Positions 17,068-25,307 of a stretch of DNA of 56,544 bases are shown here, one piece after another. The notes under the pieces were generated by a model. It saw only the letters and a program-made list of their open reading frames with translations, was not told where the DNA came from and searched no databases. The translations under genes and the position numbers were made by a program. The number at the start of each line of letters is the position of its first letter. Position 1 is the first letter of the stretch. The DNA comes from an uncultured Bacteroidales bacterium (GTDB taxonomy: Bacteria > Bacteroidota > Bacteroidia > Bacteroidales > UBA932): assembly GCA_900316675.1 (NCBI GenBank), contig ONDR01000013.1, forward strand, positions 1 through 56,544, in the 5' to 3' direction.

Positions 17068-18414
17068 TTAGAGGTTTCTAACGGCCTCTTTGAATTTCTC
17101 TCCGCGGTCTTCGTAGTTCTTGAAAAGGTCGAAGCTGGCGCAGCAGGGGCTCAGCAGCACTACGTCGCCCTCGGCGGCAAAGGTGCTGGCCTTGCGGACT
17201 GCCTCTTCTGCAGACAGTGCGTCGACTATCTTGTTCTCTCCCAGGATGGGTCCGAAGCTCTTGTGCAGCTTGGCATTATCTACGCCAAGGCAGATAAGGG
17301 CTTTTACTTTTTCGCGTACAAGGTCGTCCAGAACGCTGTAGTCGTTGCCTTTGTCTGTTCCGCCGGCAATCCAGATCACCGGTTTCTTCTGGCATTCAAG
17401 GGCGTACCATGCAGAGTCTACGTTGGTGGCCTTGGAGTCGTTTATGTAAAGTACGCCTTTTACGCTCAGGACGGGTTCCAACCTATGCTCTATAGGCTGG
17501 AAGGTCTCAAGCGAATTGCGAATTATCTTGTTGTCGATGCCGGATGCTTTTGCGGCCAGTGCGGCTGCCATTGAGTTGTAGATGTTGTGCTTTCCGCCAA
17601 GGGCGAGCTCTTCAAGGTAAAGGTCGCACTCGTCTTTCTGGTAGCGGACAACAATCTTGTCGTCCTTAATGAAGGCGCCCTGCTCCAGTTCTACACCTTC
17701 TTTCTGGGTGAAGGGCAGCATCTTGGCCTGGGTTACAATCTGGCTAAGGTGACCCACGGTGATGGCATCGTCAGAGTCGAAGATGAAGCAGTCGTCGTGG
17801 CGTAAATTCCTGATAATGCGGAACTTAGAGCGTACGTAGTTCTCCATCTTGTAGTCGTACCTGTCAAGGTGGTCCGGGGTGATGTTGGTGATGATAGCAA
17901 TGTCCGGGCGGAAGTCGTAGCAGTTGTCCAGCTGGAAGCTGCTGATTTCCAGTACGTAGTAGTCGTGCTTCTCTGTTGCTACCTGGTAAGCGTAGCTGGC
18001 GCCAATATTGCCGCCAAGGCCTACGTTCAGGCCGGCCTGCTGCAGCAGGTAGTAGATAAGGGAAGTGGTGGTGGTCTTACCGTTGCTTCCGGTTATGCAG
18101 ATCTTCTTCGCGGTGTCGTAGCGGCCTGCGAATTCAATCTCGGACACAATATGTATGCCCTTGTCTTCCAAGAGCTTGACCATGGGGGCGGTAGAAGGGA
18201 TGCCGGGGCTCTTCACAACCTCGTCGGCATTCAGTATGAGAGACTCGGTGTGGCCGCCTTCCTCGTAGGGAATCTCCCACTTTTTGAGCATCTCTACATA
18301 CTTATCTGCGATCTTTCCCTTGTCTGAAAGGAAAACATCGAAACCCTTAACTTTTGCGAGCACAGCTGCTCCTACGCCGCTTTCGGCTCCACCAAGTACT
18401 ACAATCCTTGACAT
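17068..18414 (-). CDS. murD: UDP-N-acetylmuramoylalanine--D-glutamate ligase
   Basis: Cytoplasmic Mur ligase adding D-glutamate to UDP-MurNAc-L-Ala. The Rossmann-like N-terminus is VVLGGAESGVGAAVL. The ATP loop is GSNGKTTTTSL at ~residue 109, NITPDHLDRY is the family motif, and INDSKATNVDS and LLSPCCASFDLF are the C-terminal substrate motifs. 448 residues, normal. Spaced 12 bp after mraY and 15 bp before ftsW. Confidence 0.97.
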   Translation of the reverse strand: MSRIVVLGGAESGVGAAVLAKVKGFDVFLSDKGKIADKYVEMLKKWEIPYEEGGHTESLILNADEVVKSPGIPSTAPMVKLLEDKGIHIVSEIEFAGRYDTAKKICITGSNGKTTTTSLIYYLLQQAGLNVGLGGNIGASYAYQVATEKHDYYVLEISSFQLDNCYDFRPDIAIITNITPDHLDRYDYKMENYVRSKFRIIRNLRHDDCFIFDSDDAITVGHLSQIVTQAKMLPFTQKEGVELEQGAFIKDDKIVVRYQKDECDLYLEELALGGKHNIYNSMAAALAAKASGIDNKIIRNSLETFQPIEHRLEPVLSVKGVLYINDSKATNVDSAWYALECQKKPVIWIAGGTDKGNDYSVLDDLVREKVKALICLGVDNAKLHKSFGPILGENKIVDALSAEEAVRKASTFAAEGDVVLLSPCCASFDLFKNYEDRGEKFKEAVRNL

Positions 18415-18426
18415 GTTCTTTCTATG

Positions 18427-19728
18427 CTATCTTACCTTCAGAAGCGCCATTGTGGCAACTCCCAGTATAATTCCAATAATCCAAAATCTTGTTACAATCT
18501 TTGCTTCAGGGATGGCTCTTGCCGGCTTCTGGATTAATGCCGGAATGCCTTCCTTCTGGAAGTGATGGTGCAGGGGAGACATCTTGAAGATGCGCCTGCC
18601 CTCACCGTATTTGATGCGGGTGCGCCTGAAGTAGAAGCGCTGCATAAGTACTGACAGGCTTTCTACAAAGAAGATTCCGCAAAGCAGGGGGAGCAGCAGC
18701 TCTTTTCTGATGAGCACTGCGCAAACACCTATAATACCGCCAATTGTGAGGCTGCCGGTGTCGCCCATGAATACCTGTGCCGGGAAGGAGTTGTACCATA
18801 GGAAGCCAACCAGTGCGCCCACAAAGGCGGACATGAACACTGCAATCTCGCCGCTCCCCGGTATGTACATGATATTCAGGTAGTCAGAGTCCATCAGGTT
18901 GCCTCCCAGCCAGGCCAGTACGCCCAGCACGACTCCCACGATGGCGCTTGTTCCGGCGGCAAGGCCGTCCATGCCGTCGGTCAGGTTAGTTCCGTTAGAG
19001 CATGCGGTAATGACAATCACTATCATCAGCACGTAAAAGAGCCACTTGAAATACCAGCCCCACTTGCCGCTGAAGGGTGAAAGTCCCTTATAATCAAACT
19101 CATGGCTGCTTACAAACGGAATGGTCGTTTTTGTGCTCTTCACCACGTCTTCGTTCTTCCAGGTAATGTGAAGGTCGGTGTCGCGGGTAAGTTCCTGCTC
19201 GCCGTTCTCCTGAACGGCTACAGTTGCCTGGCCCGGGGTTGACGGAACTTTTTCACGTACTACAATGGCGTTGCTCTGCCATACGGTGATACCAATTACA
19301 AGGCCCAGAATCATCTGGAGCACAAGTTTGGTGCGGGCGCTCATGCCTTCCTTATTGTGCTTGAAAACCTTGATGTAGTCGTCTCTGAAGCCGATTCCGC
19401 CACACCAGACGGTGGTGAATATGAGCAATAATATATAGATGTTGGTTAGATCGCAAACCAGGAGCACTGCTGCCAGAATGGATACGATTATGATGATGCC
19501 GCCCATGGTGGGGGTACCTTTCTTGCTAAGCTGGCCTTCCAGTCCAAGGTCGCGGATGGTTTCTCCAATCTGCAGTTTCTGCAACCTGTGAATAATGTGC
19601 TTTCCTGCAAACAAGGCTACCAGCATGGCAATCACTGCGGCTGCAAAGGCCCTGAATGACAGGTAGGTCATCAGGCCCTGGCCGGGAATGTCATAATCTT
19701 TCAGTGCTTCAAAAAGGTGGTAAATCAT
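18427..19728 (-). CDS. mraY: phospho-N-acetylmuramoyl-pentapeptide transferase
   Basis: Transfers phospho-MurNAc-pentapeptide to undecaprenyl phosphate to form lipid I at the inner membrane. Multiple helices and the catalytic aspartate motifs are visible (FRDDYIKVFKHNKEG, NLTDGMDGLAAG, FMGDTGSL, SPLHHHFQKEG). At 433 residues it is longer than the ~360 of E. coli, because a hydrophilic loop of about 70 residues follows the fourth helix (from VVREKVPSTPG to YKGLSPF); such a loop is usual in Bacteroidetes. Its ATG overlaps the murE stop by four bases (ATGA). Confidence 0.96.
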   Translation of the reverse strand: MIYHLFEALKDYDIPGQGLMTYLSFRAFAAAVIAMLVALFAGKHIIHRLQKLQIGETIRDLGLEGQLSKKGTPTMGGIIIIVSILAAVLLVCDLTNIYILLLIFTTVWCGGIGFRDDYIKVFKHNKEGMSARTKLVLQMILGLVIGITVWQSNAIVVREKVPSTPGQATVAVQENGEQELTRDTDLHITWKNEDVVKSTKTTIPFVSSHEFDYKGLSPFSGKWGWYFKWLFYVLMIVIVITACSNGTNLTDGMDGLAAGTSAIVGVVLGVLAWLGGNLMDSDYLNIMYIPGSGEIAVFMSAFVGALVGFLWYNSFPAQVFMGDTGSLTIGGIIGVCAVLIRKELLLPLLCGIFFVESLSVLMQRFYFRRTRIKYGEGRRIFKMSPLHHHFQKEGIPALIQKPARAIPEAKIVTRFWIIGIILGVATMALLKVR

Positions 19729-21158
19729 ATCGCTTCTATGCTGTTAAATACGTCTCTTACTACTTCTCTCTCGTCAAAATGGCGGTGTTCTGTTCCTATG
19801 ATCTGATAGGTTTCGTGGCCCTTGCCGGCAAGCAGGATGGCGGCTCCGTCGGGGGCGGTCATAATTGCCGTGCGGATGGCCTCGGCCCTGTCTGCAATGC
19901 TGATGGCTTTTGCCAGTCCGCGTGCGCTGAGGCCGGTTTTTATCTCTGCTATAATATCTTCTGTCTTCTCTGAGCGGCTGTTGTCAGAGGTGATGATAAT
20001 GCGGTCTGCATACTTTTCTGCCACTGCGGCCATTTCCGGTCTCTTGGTGCGGTCGCGGTCGCCGCCGCAGCCGAAGACTGCTATTACCTGCTGGCCGTCC
20101 TTGGCGATGTCCTTAAGTGTGGACAGTACGTTCTCCAGGGCGTCTGGGGTGTGTGCATAGTCCAGTATGACGGAAAGGTTCCTGGGGCCTTTAAGGGTCT
20201 CCAGGCGGCCTTTTGCTGAATCCAGCTTGCTTATTCCTACCAGTGCCTCTTCTTTTGTTGCGCCAAGTTCAAGGGCGGTGGTGTAGATTGCCAACAGGTT
20301 GTAGGCGTTGTGGCGGCCAATCAGGCGGGTCCAAACCTCTTCTCCGTCAATCTTAAGCAACATGCCGTCAAAGCTTTCTTCCATAATGCGGCAGTTGTGG
20401 TCTGCCATCGCTCCAAGGGCGTAGGTTACAACCCTTGCGGCTGTGTTCTGAACCATCACCTTGCCGTTTTTGTCATCGATGTTGGTGATGGCAACGGCGT
20501 CTGAGCCCAGTCCGTCAAAGAAGAGCTTTTTGCAACGGAGGTATTCTGCGAAGGTCTTGTGGTAGTCCAGGTGGTCGTGGGTCAGGTTAGAGAAGATGCC
20601 TGCTGCAAAGTGCAGTGCTGCAACTCTTTGCTGTTCCATGCCGATTGAGCTTACCTCCATGAAGCAGTACTCGCAGCCTTCGTTCACCATGTCTGCCATC
20701 AGCCTGTTGATGGTTACGGGGTCCGATGTGGTGTTGGTGGTTTCCGTCTCTCTCTTTCCAACGTAATTGGCGATTGTGGAGAGCAGGCCGCAATTGTAGC
20801 CCAGGTTCATGAAGAGCTGGTGCAGAAGGGTGACGGTGGTGGTTTTGCCGTTTGTGCCGGTTATGCCCACCAGCTTCAGCTTGCTGGACGGATGGTCGTA
20901 GAATTCGTCTGCGGCCTGGGCCAGTGCAAGTCTTGAATCATCGACCTTAATTGCCGTTACCTTTGCCAGCGCTGCTTCTACTTCCGGGGCAAGGGTGTCG
21001 GCGTCGTACATTACCACTGCGGCGCCCTTTTCTACTGCCTGGGGGATGTAGGCGTGGCCGTCTCCGGCAAAGCCTTTAACGGCTACGAACAGGCAGCCGG
21101 GAATTACTTTCCTGGAGTCTGCTGTTACAAGGCTTATATTTTTTCCGTTTATCTTCAT
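19725..21158 (-). CDS. murE: UDP-MurNAc-tripeptide synthetase MurE (probably meso-DAP adding)
   Basis: Mur ligase adding the third stem-peptide residue. VTADSRKVIPG is the N-terminal uridine-binding motif, GITGTNGKTTT the ATP loop and DYAHTPDALENVL a family block. The amino-acid recognition motif reads SDNSRSEKTEDI. DAP-specific enzymes usually have DNPR, so Asn and Arg are kept while Pro is Ser; I still expect meso-DAP. 477 residues, normal. It begins 2 bp after ftsI. Confidence 0.94.
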   Translation of the reverse strand: MKINGKNISLVTADSRKVIPGCLFVAVKGFAGDGHAYIPQAVEKGAAVVMYDADTLAPEVEAALAKVTAIKVDDSRLALAQAADEFYDHPSSKLKLVGITGTNGKTTTVTLLHQLFMNLGYNCGLLSTIANYVGKRETETTNTTSDPVTINRLMADMVNEGCEYCFMEVSSIGMEQQRVAALHFAAGIFSNLTHDHLDYHKTFAEYLRCKKLFFDGLGSDAVAITNIDDKNGKVMVQNTAARVVTYALGAMADHNCRIMEESFDGMLLKIDGEEVWTRLIGRHNAYNLLAIYTTALELGATKEEALVGISKLDSAKGRLETLKGPRNLSVILDYAHTPDALENVLSTLKDIAKDGQQVIAVFGCGGDRDRTKRPEMAAVAEKYADRIIITSDNSRSEKTEDIIAEIKTGLSARGLAKAISIADRAEAIRTAIMTAPDGAAILLAGKGHETYQIIGTEHRHFDEREVVRDVFNSIEAI

Positions 21159-21160
21159 TT

Positions 21161-23299
21161 TTACTTAAGAGTTATCTCTACAGTTTTTCCTTTACCAAGT
21201 TTGCCTCCGGCCGACGGGGTCTGGCTCTTTACGTGGCCTGTGCCGTGCCAGATGCAGGTGTAGCCTGCGTGCTCTATTGCATAGACGGCGTCCATCAGGC
21301 CGAGGCCTTTAACGTCCGGGATGGTTCCTTCTTCTATCTCCGGCAGAACCGGGGCTTCTATGCTTACAGAGTTGCTGCTCTTTTCCAGAACTTCTCCGGC
21401 ATCGGGGTCAAAGGCGTAAATCTTATCTACTATCTCCCTGAAGGCTATTGCCGGGTTGTTACCGCCGTAAACGGCCTCTGATACATATACAGGCTTGGTG
21501 TACATTGTGACGATGGCGCTGTACTTGGGCTTGTCGGCAGGGAAGAAGCCTACGAAGGTGGCCTGGTACTGGCGTTTTCCGTCAATTTCACGCATGGCCT
21601 TGGTAGAGCCTTTTGCGTACTGCCTTTCGATCACCATCTGTGCGGTTCCGGTCTTTCCGGCGATGGGCACTTTTGCGCCGTACAAACGCCTGTGTCCTGT
21701 TCCGTGGGGGTTGCTTACTACGCCGCTCAGTGCGCTGCGAAGGCTGTCTGCGGTTTTCCTGGAGCAGATGCTGGCGTTAAGTACTGACGGGCCGAATACC
21801 TTCTCTACGTGCGGTCCGCGGCCGATGCTTTCTGCCAGGTAAGGCTTCATCATCTTTCCGCCGTTTGCAATTGCATTGTAGAAGGTAAGTATGTGCAGGG
21901 GAGTCTCCTTCACGGTATAGCCAATGGCTACGGAAGGCAGATCGGTTGCGCTCCAGTACGGGCTGTCGGGGTTCGGCAGCTGCGGAGTTGCAAGGCCCTC
22001 GAGGTCAAAGTCCATAGGACTGTCGCCCATATGATAGAGGTACAGTTTGTCCAGCATCTTGTGCGGATCCTGTTTGTAGTTTTGCAGGGCCAGGTAGCGG
22101 AAGGCGTAGTTGGACGATATCTCCAGGCAGTGCCTGATGGTGATGGAGTCCTTTTTCTCCCTTGCCATGTAGTTGGTAATATAGTGGTCCTGGCCGAACA
22201 TCGGGTACTTGGGCACTATACCTCTGTTGGTAGGTATTTTTTGGTCGATGGAGATGAGTCCGTCTTCCAGCAGACTCATTACGGTTGTCACCTTGAATAC
22301 GGATCCGGGTTCGCCGGCCTTGGTGACTGCCATGTTGTAGCTCTCTGAGAATCTTCCGGTAGAGTCCCTAAGCAGGTTGACCATGGCCCTGATGCCGCCG
22401 GTTTCTACGTCCATTACAACCATGCATCCTCCGTAGATGTTGGGGTTCAGGCCCATGCTGCTTCGCATTGCGCGGTCTGCCATGTCCTGGATGTCGATGT
22501 CTATGGTTGTCTTAAGGTCGTATCCGTTTTCTGCTGCTACCCAGGTACTGTCGTAGTTCTGGATCTGTCCATGCAAGTCTGTATCCTTCAGCCACTTGAC
22601 TCCGTCTTTGCCGTGCAGGAAGAAGTCGAATTTGCCTTCCAGGCCGATGTGGGTGTTGGTCTCCTGGTTGTTCTTTACGTAGCCGATGGTTCTTCTGGCC
22701 AGGCTTCCGTACGGGTACTGGCGGGTCTCTTCGCTTTCTACTATCATTCCGCCCTTGTTGGGGTCTTCGTTGAAGAGGGGCAGTTTCTTAAGTTCCAGCA
22801 GGTATTCGTGATCTACCAGTTTGCTCATCTTGACGTGGCGTTTGTTGTGCTCGCGTCCGTAGATGATGGCGTCGTAGTATTGCTTTGCGCTCTTGTCTTT
22901 GTTAAGCTTGGCAAGGCCTTCGGCCAGTTCCTTGGCCTTTTCTCTCCACTTCTTTTCTCCGTCGATGCCTTTCTGCTTCTGCTTGGGGGAGTCGCTGTTT
23001 TTGAGTTCCTCGAATTCTCTCTTTCTTACGGTGCAGTCCATGTAAACCCTGTACATCGGCAGGGACATTGCCAGCAGGCGGCCGTCGCGGGCCAGGATGG
23101 AGCCGCGGTCGGGGTAGAGGGCTTTCTTGTAGCTCTTGGGTTTGAACAGGTTCGCAATGCGGGGATCCGGCTCGTAGGTGAGCTGGATCTGTACTATCCT
23201 GCCGATGATGATCACGGCGGCAATCAAGTACATCAGGTATATCATATACAGCGACCGCCATATATGCTTCCCCGTCTTGCTATTTTTATCCTTGTTCAT
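21161..23299 (-). CDS. ftsI: septal transpeptidase FtsI (PBP class B) with PASTA domain
   Basis: A monofunctional penicillin-binding protein that crosslinks septal peptidoglycan with FtsW. It has one N-terminal membrane helix (~17-38), a dimerisation/pedestal domain, then the transpeptidase with S333xxK336 (GSVFK), S395-S-N397 and K549-T-G551. The last ~57 residues are a single PASTA repeat (IPDVKGLGLMDAVY...GKTVEITL), common in Bacteroidetes and Gram-positive PBPs but absent from E. coli FtsI. 712 residues. Lies between the ftsL-like gene and murE. Confidence 0.96.
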   Translation of the reverse strand: MNKDKNSKTGKHIWRSLYMIYLMYLIAAVIIIGRIVQIQLTYEPDPRIANLFKPKSYKKALYPDRGSILARDGRLLAMSLPMYRVYMDCTVRKREFEELKNSDSPKQKQKGIDGEKKWREKAKELAEGLAKLNKDKSAKQYYDAIIYGREHNKRHVKMSKLVDHEYLLELKKLPLFNEDPNKGGMIVESEETRQYPYGSLARRTIGYVKNNQETNTHIGLEGKFDFFLHGKDGVKWLKDTDLHGQIQNYDSTWVAAENGYDLKTTIDIDIQDMADRAMRSSMGLNPNIYGGCMVVMDVETGGIRAMVNLLRDSTGRFSESYNMAVTKAGEPGSVFKVTTVMSLLEDGLISIDQKIPTNRGIVPKYPMFGQDHYITNYMAREKKDSITIRHCLEISSNYAFRYLALQNYKQDPHKMLDKLYLYHMGDSPMDFDLEGLATPQLPNPDSPYWSATDLPSVAIGYTVKETPLHILTFYNAIANGGKMMKPYLAESIGRGPHVEKVFGPSVLNASICSRKTADSLRSALSGVVSNPHGTGHRRLYGAKVPIAGKTGTAQMVIERQYAKGSTKAMREIDGKRQYQATFVGFFPADKPKYSAIVTMYTKPVYVSEAVYGGNNPAIAFREIVDKIYAFDPDAGEVLEKSSNSVSIEAPVLPEIEEGTIPDVKGLGLMDAVYAIEHAGYTCIWHGTGHVKSQTPSAGGKLGKGKTVEITLK

Positions 23300-23307
23300 A
23301 TAACAAA

Positions 23308-23640
23308 TTAGTCTTCTAGTCTATCTGCAGGTTTTTCCGGGAGACCCACCTCTGAACCCTGTTCCCTCAAGAGATCCTCCACCGTATTCAAACGTCCAAG
23401 CCCCACCAGTTTCACCGTCTTCTGCGCGTGGAAAATCTTAAGGTCATTCACCTTCGCCCTGTTCTTCTCTACCTGCGCCAATGTGTTCTGCACCATCATG
23501 CTGGACATAATGATGAGCCATATCAAGAAGAAGGTATAGGCTATATGTATAAAGTATTTGTCAAGCCTCATCCTAAGGAGGAGTTCCCCCTTCAGGATGG
23601 CCATCACCACATTCTTAATTCCAACAAATACCTTTTTCAT
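23308..23640 (-). CDS. FtsL-like divisome protein, 110 aa
   Basis: A small bitopic protein with a basic cytoplasmic N-terminus, one membrane helix (~32-50, AYTFFLIWLIIMSSMMVQN) and a short periplasmic helical segment. Sequence alone is too short and divergent to prove the family, but its place between rsmH and ftsI is where ftsL lies in cell-division clusters of most bacteria, and topology and size agree. It would act with FtsQ and FtsI in the divisome. 11 bp after rsmH and 8 bp before ftsI. Confidence 0.75.
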   Translation of the reverse strand: MKKVFVGIKNVVMAILKGELLLRMRLDKYFIHIAYTFFLIWLIIMSSMMVQNTLAQVEKNRAKVNDLKIFHAQKTVKLVGLGRLNTVEDLLREQGSEVGLPEKPADRLED

Positions 23641-23651
23641 ATCAATAATAA

Positions 23652-24569
23652 TTAAACCCGCACTGCGGTGCGGAGCTTAGCGCTACGCGCACGGGTGTTA
23701 CCCTGAATCTCCTCCTCCGACGGCAACACCGGCTTCCGGTCCAGAGCCTCGAACGGCGTCACCATGCGCCCGAAGACATCCTTCTCTTGCCTGCCATCAA
23801 CGTTGCCCGTCTTAATGAAGTTCTTCACCATGCGATCCTCAAGGGAATGATAGGTGATGATGGCCAGTCTTCCGCCGGGGGCAACTACGGCGGGGAGTGC
23901 CTTCAGGAACTTCTCCAGCGAGCGCATCTCCTGGTTGACCTCTATACGCAGCGCCTGATAAACCTTTGCCAGGAACTTGTGCTCTGCCAACTTGGGCAGG
24001 GCGGGTGCAAGGGCCTTGTCAAGGTCTCCGGTGGTTGCGATTGCGGCCTTGGCCCTGGCAGAAACAATAAGATTTGCCAGGCGGCCGGGCTTGTCAACCT
24101 CGCCGTACAGCCGCAGAATGCGCTCAAGGTCTGCGGCCTCGTAGGTATTCACAATGTCTGCTGCGCTAAGCGGAGCCTGCGTATTCATGCGCATATCCAG
24201 AGGAGCATCGTACCGGAAAGAAAAACCTCTTTCGGGGGTGTCGAACTGGTGCGAAGATACACCCAGGTCTGCCAGTACGCCGTCTGCCTTAGCGGGCAGG
24301 CCTTTCTCTTTGCTCAGAAGCTCAAGGTAGTTCTGCACAAAGCGGAAGTTGTTGTGTATCAATATCAAACGCTCGTCGTTGGGGGCGTTTTTCAATGCAT
24401 CGGTGTCACGATCGAAGGCGATGACCTTGCCACTGCCATCTAAGCGTGAAAGTATTCCGGCGGTGTGACCACCGCCTCCGAATGTGGCATCGATATATAG
24501 TCCTGATGGATTGGTAACCAGTGTGCTGACGCTTTTTTCAAGCAGCACGGGTATGTGATATTCGCTCAT
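23652..24569 (-). CDS. rsmH: 16S rRNA (cytosine(1402)-N4)-methyltransferase RsmH
   Basis: SAM-dependent methyltransferase (formerly MraW) acting on C1402 of 16S rRNA in the P-site region. HIPVLLEKSV at the N-terminus, the SAM-binding block DATFGGGGHTAGIL at ~residue 28, GVLADLGVSSHQFD, RGFSFRYDAPLDMRM and ITYHSLEDRMVKNF are all diagnostic. 305 residues. It lies 11 bp after mraZ, as in nearly all dcw clusters. Confidence 0.97.
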   Translation of the reverse strand: MSEYHIPVLLEKSVSTLVTNPSGLYIDATFGGGGHTAGILSRLDGSGKVIAFDRDTDALKNAPNDERLILIHNNFRFVQNYLELLSKEKGLPAKADGVLADLGVSSHQFDTPERGFSFRYDAPLDMRMNTQAPLSAADIVNTYEAADLERILRLYGEVDKPGRLANLIVSARAKAAIATTGDLDKALAPALPKLAEHKFLAKVYQALRIEVNQEMRSLEKFLKALPAVVAPGGRLAIITYHSLEDRMVKNFIKTGNVDGRQEKDVFGRMVTPFEALDRKPVLPSEEEIQGNTRARSAKLRTAVRV

Positions 24570-24580
24570 CTCCTGCCCTC

Positions 24581-25042
24581 CTATCTCTGTTGAGATAATT
24601 CCTGGGCAAGTGCTTGATAATCACTGGTTGACATCTCTTTCTCCCGATACGCTGCCGCATCCCAGATCTCAATCTTGAAGCCTTTGCCTGCGAAAATCAC
24701 ATCTTTTGTAAAGCCTGACATTTCTATCAGGTTTGCTGGAATGGATATGCGGCCAAGCTTCGGATCCGGAACAACCACGGCGCTGTCCTGCATATACTTT
24801 CTCCAGAAGTTGGCGTGATTGGGATTGAAGAAATTTAATTTGCTTTTAATAGACTCTGCCTGCTGCTGCCACTCTTCAAAAGTGAACATCTCCAGACAGT
24901 TTTGGTAGATGTCTTTATGCAGGACGAACTTCATCTCGCATTCGGGGGCAACGAGCGCCTTCAGGCCGGCAGGGAAAACCACTCTTCCCTTGTCGTCCAG
25001 CTTGGCTGCGAAGTCTCCTATGAATGTAGAAATGTTCGTCAT
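24581..25042 (-). CDS. mraZ: transcriptional regulator MraZ
   Basis: DNA-binding regulator with two AbrB-like domains, each carrying the DxxxR signature: LDDKGRVVFP near residue 18 and DPKLGRISIP near residue 95. Known MraZ proteins form ring-shaped multimers and control the dcw operon by binding short direct repeats in its promoter. A matching array is visible upstream at 25086-25132. The 153-residue product is the first gene of the leftward division cluster. Confidence 0.96.
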   Translation of the reverse strand: MTNISTFIGDFAAKLDDKGRVVFPAGLKALVAPECEMKFVLHKDIYQNCLEMFTFEEWQQQAESIKSKLNFFNPNHANFWRKYMQDSAVVVPDPKLGRISIPANLIEMSGFTKDVIFAGKGFKIEIWDAAAYREKEMSTSDYQALAQELSQQR

Positions 25043-25067
25043 CTTCTATAACTTTCACGCTTGGGTA

Positions 25068-25075
25068 CAAAGATA
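25068..25075 (-). promoter_or_regulatory. -7 box TATCTTTG of the division-cluster promoter
   Basis: On the minus strand TATCTTTG matches TAnnTTTG perfectly, 25 bases upstream of the mraZ ATG, implying a leader of about 20 bases. The position expected for the -33 element falls inside the TGGAA repeat array (around 25096-25100), so MraZ binding there would block RNA polymerase. Confidence 0.7.
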
Positions 25076-25085
25076 AGAAAAAGTT

Positions 25086-25132
25086 TTCCACTTTCTTCCA
25101 CTTTTTCCCAAATTTTTCCACAATATTTTCCA
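25086..25132 (-). promoter_or_regulatory. putative MraZ-box array: five TGG(A/G)A units, four at exact 10-bp spacing
   Basis: Read on the minus strand, TGGAA/TGGGA units lie at 25116-25120, 25106-25110, 25096-25100 and 25086-25090, exactly 10 bp apart, with a fifth at 25128-25132 (12 bp further). The two nearest the promoter read AAAGTGG-AAG-AAAGTGG. Known MraZ boxes are TGGGN repeats with 5-nt spacers in E. coli and AAAGTG[T/G] repeats in mollicutes, both with 10-bp period, so the match in layout is strong. Assignment to MraZ is inference from this match and location. Confidence 0.7.
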
Positions 25133-25196
25133 CATTTTTTTTCACCGGTCTTCGAGGCTCATTTGAGAGCGGTGTACAAGGTGTTCTGAGCGCGGT

Positions 25197-25230
25197 GTGC
25201 AAAGTGTCCCTGGATTAGGACACCTTGCAC
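25197..25230. repeat. imperfect hairpin related to the adjacent terminator
   Basis: GTGCAAAGTGTCC (25197-25209) and GGACACCTTGCAC (25218-25230) pair with one mismatch around an 8-base loop. The left arm is part of an 18-base direct repeat: 25169-25186 and 25192-25209 differ at three positions. It shares the GTGTCC/GGACAC core with the hairpin at 25247-25282, so these look like diverged copies of one palindromic unit. Confidence 0.6.
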
Positions 25231-25246
25231 GAAAAACCCATAAAAA

Positions 25247-25282
25247 CGTGTCAGGTGTCCCTGAATTGGGACACCTGACACG
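25247..25282 (-). terminator. strong intrinsic terminator after the PNGase F-like gene
   Basis: CGTGTCAGGTGTCCC (25247-25261) and GGGACACCTGACACG (25268-25282) form a perfect 15-bp stem with a 6-base loop. On the minus strand the stem is followed at once by TTTTTAT, as in factor-independent terminators. It lies 25 bases beyond the stop codon at 25308 and insulates the mraZ promoter from the upstream ssb-purA-glycosidase transcript. Confidence 0.8.
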
Positions 25283-25307
25283 GTCATTCAAGTTTTTAGA
25301 GCGGGAA

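Noticed and set aside
22571..23311. Hydrophobic rightward open frame opposite ftsI
   Set aside because: Its hydrophobicity mirrors charged codons of ftsI on the other strand; no family resemblance.
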